Shown here piece by piece: positions 58,304-64,000 of a stretch of DNA of 64,000 nt (position 1 is the first letter of the stretch; every line of letters starts with the position of its first letter). The translations under genes and the position numbers were made by a program. The DNA comes from Pseudomonas antarctica. GTDB lineage: Bacteria > Pseudomonadota > Gammaproteobacteria > Pseudomonadales > Pseudomonadaceae. The DNA is taken from assembly GCF_001647715.1 (NCBI RefSeq), contig NZ_CP015600.1, positions 1,860,001 through 1,924,000 on the forward strand, given 5' to 3'. Below the pieces are notes generated by a model. The model was not told the origin of the DNA, ran no database searches, and saw only the letters and a list, made by a program, of their open reading frames with translations.

Positions 58304-59205
58304 CGCGCCCATTTTTCCATGGCGAAATCCACGAAGGCGCGCAGTTTGGGCAGGCGGTAGCGGTCCTGTCGGTAAAGCAGGTGCATGGGGCGGCAGGGCA
58401 GTTGGTAGGTGGTTAACAAGGCCACCAGCTTGCCGCTCTCCAGGTCCGGTTGCACCAGGGCATCGGCCAGCATGATGATGCCCATGCCGTTTACGGCCGC
58501 CTGGCGCAAGCCTTGCGAGCTATTGATGGTCAATGAGCCGGACACCGGAACCTCAACCTCGCCTTCCTCGCCGGTCATGCGCCACAGTTTGTCGGTGTCA
58601 CGCCAGTTGTCGTTCGCCGGGTAGGCGAACGCCAGGCAGTCATGGTGCTGCAGGTCGTTGGGTGTCTGCGGCGTGCCGCGTCGCGCCAGGTACTCAGGTG
58701 AGGCGCAAAGGGTCAGGGTGTAGGCCTGCATGGGCCGGGCGATCAGGCTGGAGGTCTCCAGCTCGCCGAGTCGGATCGCCACGTCGAAGCCGCTGTCGAC
58801 CAGGTCCATCCGTTCGTTGCTCAGCACCACGTACAGGTTGATCAGCGGGTAGCGCTGGGAAAATTCGCTCAGGGCGGGCGTCAGGCGTTCGGTGCCGAAT
58901 ACCGGGGGCGCGGTGATCCGCAGACTGCCTTTGGGGGTTTCGCTGTGGGCCTGCTCCGCCAGCAGCTCGGAGTCGGCCACCAGCCCCAGCACCTCCAGGC
59001 AACGCTGGTAATACTGCCCGCCGAACTCCGTGAGGCTTTGTTTACGGGTGGTGCGCTTGAGCAGGCTGACCCCCAGCCGTTGCTCCAGCGCACGCAAATG
59101 ATTGCCGACCATGGTGGTCGACATCCCGCATTCCTGCGCGGCGGCGGTCATGCTGCCGGTCTCCACCACTTTCACGTACACCGACATCGCCTGGAACAGA
59201 TCCAT
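58300..59205 (-). CDS. LysR-family regulator
   Basis: This 301-aa protein has the HTH AMSVYVKVVETGSMTAAAQE, CGMSTTMVGNHLRALEQRLG and a C-terminal LysR substrate domain. It is divergent from the transaminase gene at 59309 and probably controls it. Confidence 0.88.
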   Translation of the reverse strand: MDLFQAMSVYVKVVETGSMTAAAQECGMSTTMVGNHLRALEQRLGVSLLKRTTRKQSLTEFGGQYYQRCLEVLGLVADSELLAEQAHSETPKGSLRITAPPVFGTERLTPALSEFSQRYPLINLYVVLSNERMDLVDSGFDVAIRLGELETSSLIARPMQAYTLTLCASPEYLARRGTPQTPNDLQHHDCLAFAYPANDNWRDTDKLWRMTGEEGEVEVPVSGSLTINSSQGLRQAAVNGMGIIMLADALVQPDLESGKLVALLTTYQLPCRPMHLLYRQDRYRLPKLRAFVDFAMEKWAR

Positions 59206-59308
59206 TATCAAGCCCTGGTTTAAAGTCATTGCAGGAATGTGCAGTTTATCCAGCTCAGGTGGCTAACGATACTGCACCCATCCCAACGATGCACTGGAGC
59301 CTGCCACC

Positions 59309-60478
59309 ATGACCGCCGCCTGCCTGATGACCACGTATCAACCCTTGGCCCTGAGTTTCACCCGTGGCCTGGGCACGCGCCTGTGGGACCAGCAGGGCCG
59401 TGAATACCTCGACGCGGTGGCGGGTGTGGCGGTGACCAATGTCGGGCATTCCCACCCCAGGCTGGTGACGGCCATCAGTGAACAGGCGGGCCTGCTGCTG
59501 CACACGTCCAACCTCTACAGCATTGACTGGCAGCAGCGCCTGGCCCAGCGGCTGACGCAGTTGTCCGGCCTGGACCGCGCGTTCTTCAACAATTCCGGCG
59601 CCGAAGCCAACGAGACGGCGCTGAAGCTGGCACGGTTGCATGGCTGGAAAAAAGGCATCGAAGAGCCGTTGGTGGTGGTGATGGAAAACGCGTTTCACGG
59701 GCGTACCCTGGGCACCATGGCGGCCAGCGACGGGCCTTCGGTGCGCCTGGGCTTTCAGCGTTTGCCGGGGGATTTTCTCAAGATGGGTTTTGGCGATCTG
59801 GCGTCACTGGAAGCGCTCACTCACGCGTTCGGCCCACGCATTGCGGCGGTGCTGCTGGAACCCATCCAGGGCGAAAGTGGCGTGATACCCGCACCGCTCG
59901 GCTACCTGAAAGCCCTGCGCGAGCATTGCTCGCGCCACGGCTGGCTGATGATGCTGGATGAAATACAGACCGGCATCGGCCGTACCGGCACCTGGTTTGC
60001 ATTCCAGCATGAAGGCATTGTTCCGGACGTGATGACCCTGGCCAAAGGCCTCGGCAACGGCGTGCCCATCGGCGCCTGCCTGGCACGCGCCACGGTGGCC
60101 GAGTTGTTCACGCCGGGCAGCCACGGCAGCACGTTCGGCGGCAACCCGCTGGCCTGCCGCGTGGGCTGCACCGTGCTGGAAATCATTGAAGAGCAGGGCT
60201 TGCTGCAGAACGCTGCGCAACAGGGCGCGCGCCTGCTGTCGCGGTTGCGGGTGGAGTTGAGCGAGCATCCGCAGGTGGCGGCGATTCGTGGGCAGGGTTT
60301 GATGATTGGCATCGAGTTGGCCCGCCCGTATCGCGACCTTGCCCAGCGTGCGGCTCAGGAGCACGGGCTATTGATCAATGTGACGCGTGGCAAAATCATT
60401 CGCCTGCTACCGCCGCTGACGCTGGATGCCAAAGAGGTCGAGATGATCGTGCGGGCCATTACCCGCTTATTGGACTGA
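59309..60478 (+). CDS. Class-III PLP transaminase, acetylornithine aminotransferase-like
   Basis: This 389-aa protein has [55 protein letters not shown], and the PLP-lysine motif [14 protein letters not shown]. It resembles ArgD/AruC enzymes that act on N-acetylornithine or related omega-amino acids. The nearby LysR gene suggests an inducible catabolic role rather than the housekeeping argD; the substrate is not determined. Confidence 0.88.
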   Translation: MTAACLMTTYQPLALSFTRGLGTRLWDQQGREYLDAVAGVAVTNVGHSHPRLVTAISEQAGLLLHTSNLYSIDWQQRLAQRLTQLSGLDRAFFNNSGAEANETALKLARLHGWKKGIEEPLVVVMENAFHGRTLGTMAASDGPSVRLGFQRLPGDFLKMGFGDLASLEALTHAFGPRIAAVLLEPIQGESGVIPAPLGYLKALREHCSRHGWLMMLDEIQTGIGRTGTWFAFQHEGIVPDVMTLAKGLGNGVPIGACLARATVAELFTPGSHGSTFGGNPLACRVGCTVLEIIEEQGLLQNAAQQGARLLSRLRVELSEHPQVAAIRGQGLMIGIELARPYRDLAQRAAQEHGLLINVTRGKIIRLLPPLTLDAKEVEMIVRAITRLLD

Positions 60479-60490
60479 AACCCGATCAGC

Positions 60491-60580
60491 TGTGGGAGCT
60501 GGCTTGCCTGCGATAGCGATCTGTCTGTGCCAAATGTAGGGGCTGGTACACCGCTATCGCCGGCAAGCCAGCTGCCACAG
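60491..60580. repeat. REP pair (REPIN-like)
   Basis: TGTGGGAGCTGGCTTGCCTG then CGATAGCG at 60491-60518 and the inverted GCTATCGCCGGCAAGCCAGC then TGCCACAG at 60553-60580, between the convergent transaminase and punR genes. Confidence 0.85.
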
Positions 60581-60596
60581 TTGAGCTGCGTGACTT

Positions 60597-61511
60597 TCAG
60601 CCATCCGGGCCATTCAGCCATTCCTGGTTCATCGTCTCGGTATCGCCCAGATACTCCAGCAACCACGCCATTGCCGGGGACAGCTTGTTCTGTGCCCAGG
60701 CCACGCACGACGGGCTGGCCGGGAACGGCCGGCTTAATTGCAATGCCACCAGCTCACCGCGCTCGATCCACGGCAACACCTGATGCGCCGGGGCCATGCC
60801 GACACACAGGCCATCGCGCAGGCAATCAATGGCCGAGGCCCAATTGGGCACCACCAGTCGGCGTTGGTTATCCAGGGTCCAGGTATCGCGCTTGGGCAGG
60901 TTGCGCGAGGTGTCGGTCATGCAGAGAGAGGCGAACGGGCGCAATTGGTCGTCACTGAGCAAACCCGCCACCGTCGCCAGCGGGTGCTTCGCGCTGACCA
61001 CACACAGCCAGTTCAACAACCCCATGTCGCGAAACGTGAAGTGGCTGGCCACCGGCACCGCGCTGGTGGCGCCGATCACGATGTCGGTGCGCTCATCGGC
61101 CAGGGCGTCCCACACGCCGTTGTACACCTCGTATTCCAGCAGCAATTCCACTTCGGGAAACTGCCGATAGAAATCCAGCACCAACTGCCGACAGCGCTGG
61201 GGTTTGACAATAGAGTCCACGGCCACCTTCAATTGGCCACTCCAGCCATTCGCCACCTGCTGGCACAAGCGTCGTGTGCCGAGCATTTTTTTCATCACGC
61301 CGCGGGCTTCGTCTATAAATAAACGGCCGGCCGGGGTCAGTTCTACGTCGCGATGGCGCCGCACAAACAATGGCACCGCCAGCCATTCCTCAAGCTGGCG
61401 CACCGTGTAGCTGATGGCCGACGGCACGCGATGCAGTTCCTGCGCGGCGGCGCTGAAGCTGCCGTGGCGCGCCACGGCATCAACAACATCCAGCGAGTAT
61501 TCAGACCACAT
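60597..61511 (-). CDS. punR: LysR-type activator PunR
   Basis: This 304-aa protein has MWSEYSLDVVDAVARHGSFS, AAAQELHRVPSAISYTVRQL and EEWLAVPLFVRRHRDVELTP, which matches E. coli PunR (YdhB) closely along the DNA-binding domain; DTSRNLPKRDTWTLDNQRRL and WLLEYLGDTETMNQEWL match in the rest. PunR senses purine nucleosides and activates punC. The ATG at 61511 (GAAGG 8 bp upstream) is favoured over the upstream TTG. It is divergent from punC. Confidence 0.92.
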   Translation of the reverse strand: MWSEYSLDVVDAVARHGSFSAAAQELHRVPSAISYTVRQLEEWLAVPLFVRRHRDVELTPAGRLFIDEARGVMKKMLGTRRLCQQVANGWSGQLKVAVDSIVKPQRCRQLVLDFYRQFPEVELLLEYEVYNGVWDALADERTDIVIGATSAVPVASHFTFRDMGLLNWLCVVSAKHPLATVAGLLSDDQLRPFASLCMTDTSRNLPKRDTWTLDNQRRLVVPNWASAIDCLRDGLCVGMAPAHQVLPWIERGELVALQLSRPFPASPSCVAWAQNKLSPAMAWLLEYLGDTETMNQEWLNGPDG

Positions 61512-61633
61512 TAAAGGTGCCTTCAAAATATTTGATAAGAGTGTCCAATTATTATCGCTTCACACAGAAACTGTCAGCTTCATAATGGGCGCCAGTCAGC
61601 AAATAGTTTGATGGCAGGATTAACAAGGCTTCA

Positions 61634-62818
61634 ATGAAAAATTCTTTTGGTTTTACCTGGTATCTGGCGGGGCTGAGCATGCTCGGTTATCTCGCCATGG
61701 ACATGTACTTGCCGGCGTTCGGCGCAATGGGCGAGCAGTTACAGATTGGTGCGGGCGCCGTGGGCGCCAGCTTGAGCATTTTCCTCGCCGGGTTTGCGGT
61801 GGGGCAGTTGCTGTGGGGGCCGTTGTCCGACCGCCTGGGGCGCAAGCCGATCCTGGTGACGGGCTTGAGCCTGTTTGTGTTGGGTTGCCTGGGCATGTTC
61901 TGGGTCGAAACGGCGCCGCAACTGTTGGCGCTGCGCTTTATGCAGGCAATTGGCGTGTGTTCTGCCGCTGTCAGTTGGCAGGCGTTGGTGATTGACCGCT
62001 ACCCGGCCGACAAGGCCCATCGCGTGTTCGCCAGCATCATGCCGTTGATGTCGCTGTCGCCGGCCCTGGCGCCGCTGCTGGGCGCGATGGTGTTGAATCA
62101 CTTTGGTTGGCAGGCGATCTTCGGGGTGTTGCTGGGTGTGTCGCTGCTGTTGCTGCTGCCGACGTTGTTCCTGCGCAAGATGCCGAAACGTCGGGCAGAA
62201 GAGGGCGAACCTTCGCGCCTCGGCTATGGGCAGTTGCTGACCTCCCGCGTGTTTACCGGCAACGTGATGATCTTCGCCGCGTGCTCGGCCAGTTTTTTCG
62301 CCTGGCTGACCGCTTCGCCCTTCATCCTCGGCGATATGGGCTACAGCCCGAACGACATTGGCCTGAGCTACGTGTTGCCGACCTTGGCTTTTCTGGTGGG
62401 TGGCTACAGTTGCCGCAGCGCGTTGCAGCATTGCCAGGGCAAAGTCTTGCTGCCGTGGTTGCTGGTGGCTTATTGCATCAGCATGGTGGCGCTGTACCTC
62501 GTCGCGACCTTGACCGTGCCGACCCTGACCACCTTGCTGATTCCCTTCTGCCTGATGGCCTTGGTCAACGGTGCGAGCTACCCGATCGTGGTGGCGAATG
62601 CGCTGATGCCCTTTGCGGAAAATTCCGGCAAGGCCGCTGCACTGCAGAACACCCTGCAACTGGGGCTGTGCTTTCTGAGCAGCTTGCTGGTGTCGTCGAT
62701 GATCGACCAGCCGTTGCTGATCACCGTGATCGTGATGCTCGCCACCGCGCCATTGGCCGTGTTGGGTTACTGGCTGGCGCGACCGAAGGCAGACAATTCG
62801 GAACTGGCTAACGCTTGA
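61634..62818 (+). CDS. punC: Purine nucleoside MFS transporter PunC
   Basis: This 394-aa protein has 12 helices. [40 protein letters not shown] and [20 protein letters not shown] are close to E. coli PunC (YdhC). It imports purine nucleosides and is controlled by the divergent PunR. The ATG follows AAGG. Confidence 0.93.
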   Translation: MKNSFGFTWYLAGLSMLGYLAMDMYLPAFGAMGEQLQIGAGAVGASLSIFLAGFAVGQLLWGPLSDRLGRKPILVTGLSLFVLGCLGMFWVETAPQLLALRFMQAIGVCSAAVSWQALVIDRYPADKAHRVFASIMPLMSLSPALAPLLGAMVLNHFGWQAIFGVLLGVSLLLLLPTLFLRKMPKRRAEEGEPSRLGYGQLLTSRVFTGNVMIFAACSASFFAWLTASPFILGDMGYSPNDIGLSYVLPTLAFLVGGYSCRSALQHCQGKVLLPWLLVAYCISMVALYLVATLTVPTLTTLLIPFCLMALVNGASYPIVVANALMPFAENSGKAAALQNTLQLGLCFLSSLLVSSMIDQPLLITVIVMLATAPLAVLGYWLARPKADNSELANA

Positions 62819-62823
62819 GCTGA

Positions 62824-62926
62824 TGTGGGAGCTGGCTTGTCGGACCGCCGAACCGCTGCGATTGTATCGACTCGGTGCTCCTGATGTATCGAGTTGACCG
62901 CATCGCAGGCAAGCCAGCTCCCACAG
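62824..62926. repeat. REP pair (REPIN-like)
   Basis: TGTGGGAGCTGGCTTGTCGG at 62824-62843 and the inverted GCATCGCAGGCAAGCCAGCT then CCCACA at 62901-62926, between punC and the Tsx-like gene, which converge. Confidence 0.85.
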
Positions 62927-62947
62927 TTTGATTCGGTTTCTCCCGTG

Positions 62948-63781
62948 CTAGAACGTCACTTCCATATTCACCGTCGGCGTCGATGTCCGCGTGCCCAGCC
63001 CGCCATCCACGCCAAACTTGTTGTGCCAGTATTCATAACCCACCCCGAGATACAGGTTCGGCTTCACGCTTTTACCGGGCCGAACCGCCACCATCAGCGC
63101 GGTGCGCATCAGGGTTTCCGGCGCGGTGTCGCGGCCATGGTAGTCCTCGCCCTTGTCCCCGACGTAATTGATAAACCCCTGGAATTTCGCCGCGTGGTTG
63201 GCGATTTCAAAGGGGCGCAGCCACGTCAGGTTGAGCATGTAGGTGTCGTCGAAGGTGTGATTCGACTCTTGTGCGCCGGGGATGCCGGTGTGGTTCCTTT
63301 CCTTGTAGTACATCAGGCTCAGGTCCAGCACGCCGACAGTGTTGAACTTCAAGGTCGGGCCGATGACGAGTGCGCGCTTTTTGGCTGAGGCAACGTTGTT
63401 GTTGCGGTTGGCGTCGAAGCCCAGAGTCAGGGCGTAATCCTTGATCAGCCCGGTGCCCAGCGGCACATCAAATACCCGTGAGGCATACAGCTGGTGTCGG
63501 TACACCGCGTAGACCTCGCTGCCACCCCGGTCGGTGCCCTTGCGCGGGTCATGGCTGTCGGACAGGAACACATCGAGGTTCAGATAGTTGCTGCCGTACT
63601 GGTAGCCGCTGGCGTGGGTAAAGCTGTAGATGCGCTTGCTGAAATCGTCGGGGTTATTCGGATTGGTGAAGTGTTGGCCGTAACGAAATCCTGCGCTGTT
63701 GTTCATCCATTCCACCGCGACAGCCTCCCCACCGCCGAGAAGGGTCAATGCAACGGTTGCGCCCTGTAATGCCTTTTTCAT
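62948..63781 (-). CDS. Tsx-like nucleoside outer-membrane channel
   Basis: This 277-aa protein has a signal peptide (MKKALQGATVALTLLGGGEA), a beta-rich mature domain with WMNNSAGFRYGQHFTNPNNP, YLNLDVFLSDSHDPRKGTDR, and a terminal Phe typical of outer-membrane barrels. The order and motifs fit the Tsx/OmpK nucleoside-channel family. With PunC it could complete a nucleoside uptake path. It is divergent from the partial permease at 63940. Confidence 0.8.
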   Translation of the reverse strand: MKKALQGATVALTLLGGGEAVAVEWMNNSAGFRYGQHFTNPNNPDDFSKRIYSFTHASGYQYGSNYLNLDVFLSDSHDPRKGTDRGGSEVYAVYRHQLYASRVFDVPLGTGLIKDYALTLGFDANRNNNVASAKKRALVIGPTLKFNTVGVLDLSLMYYKERNHTGIPGAQESNHTFDDTYMLNLTWLRPFEIANHAAKFQGFINYVGDKGEDYHGRDTAPETLMRTALMVAVRPGKSVKPNLYLGVGYEYWHNKFGVDGGLGTRTSTPTVNMEVTF

Positions 63782-63862
63782 TGTTTCAGGTCCTTTGGCG
63801 TTCTGGCTCATGACGGCCGAATTGTTTTTGTAACGCCGACGGAGGGTATCTTGTTCGATTGA

Positions 63863-63872
63863 TTGTATACAA
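63863..63872. promoter_or_regulatory. Palindromic operator-like site TTGTATACAA
   Basis: A perfect 10-bp palindrome TTGTATACAA (also written ATTGTATACAACT in context) sits in the divergent interval between the Tsx-like gene and the permease start. It fits the TNGTATACNA consensus of FadR-type GntR regulators. The cognate regulator is not in the window. Confidence 0.5.
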
Positions 63873-63939
63873 CTCTATGGACACACAGTCCAAACATTGC
63901 ATACAGTGCTCGCACAACAAAAACAGAGAACCCCTCACC

Positions 63940-64000
63940 ATGACTATCCCGAAGGCGTCACCGCAGCGGCCAGAAGATGAGAATCTTGGCGTCGCCGCCA
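63940..64000 (+). CDS. Probable NCS2 nucleobase permease, N-terminus only
   Basis: The frame starts ATG 63940 and reads MTIPKASPQRPEDENLGVAA to the edge. The RPEDENLGV start is the usual cytoplasmic lead-in of Pseudomonas NCS2 uracil/xanthine permeases as I recall them. Only 20 residues are visible, so this is tentative. Its neighbourhood of nucleoside uptake genes agrees. Confidence 0.5.
   Translation, partial: MTIPKASPQRPEDENLGVAA

Overview
The window is a Pseudomonas chromosome segment, most likely of the P. fluorescens group. The evidence is the core gene set (mqo with a signal peptide, fabV, punR-punC, an argD-like transaminase with its LysR gene, DUF6124), REP repeats of the type built around GTGGGAGC..GGCTTGCC, and overall GC-rich coding. 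No rRNA, tRNA or CRISPR array was found.

Positions 1-95 are the 5' end of dusA on the minus strand. A P2-like temperate phage sits against it. From left to right the prophage has: a tyrosine integrase; a leftward early operon starting at a Cro-like gene at 7.06 kb (CII/YmfL-like regulator, Ogr-type zinc finger, a large TOPRIM and P-loop primase-helicase, small genes, PrtN-like regulator); the repressor; an AT-rich cargo cassette with a KAP P-loop NTPase; and the tail genes in P2 order (D, U, T, E', E, FII, FI, fibre assembly, H, I, J, W, V). These are followed by a reversed AT-rich cargo gene, S and R, the lysis module (nested Rz/Rz1, a small ORF, endolysin, two holin-like proteins), head genes X, L, M, N, O, and then rightward terminase P and portal Q. 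After the portal come a strongly structured 112-bp element (possible cos or RNA), an orphan Dam methylase, a hypothetical gene, and an AT-rich core flanked by opposed GGTTAG iterons (a probable replication origin). The AT-rich right end carries a RelA/SpoT-like synthetase and two large membrane coiled-coil proteins. Three TTGTA-N11-TACA sites at the heads of the late transcription units look like targets of the Ogr-type activator.

The right end has two copies of an att-plus-integrase-arm sequence, at 38.16-38.25 kb and 40.24-40.34 kb. Between them lies a three-gene, translationally coupled operon of unknown function (71 aa, 56 aa, and 455 aa with membrane segments and a coiled coil). This is the best candidate in the window for an undescribed system. 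Just outside, 40.4-43.3 kb holds a GIDE-like membrane protein and a Shedu-type (DUF4263) defence nuclease, bracketed by copies of a GTGGTCTGACCCCGATAT element.

From 43.4 kb the sequence looks like ordinary chromosome: DUF6124, a small lipoprotein, an MFS exporter, mqo, a dinucleotide-binding reductase with a divergent LysR gene, a LysR-EamA pair, a YXWGXW lipoprotein with a decayed tandem copy beside it, vapBC, a RidA-like protein, ppnN, an LpxO-like hydroxylase, fabV, a HAD hydrolase, a LysR-transaminase pair, and a nucleoside or nucleobase uptake group (punR, punC, a Tsx-like channel, and the start of a probable NCS2 permease). REP pairs lie at 57.5, 60.5 and 62.9 kb. All functions are inferred from reading the sequence; no database search was run.
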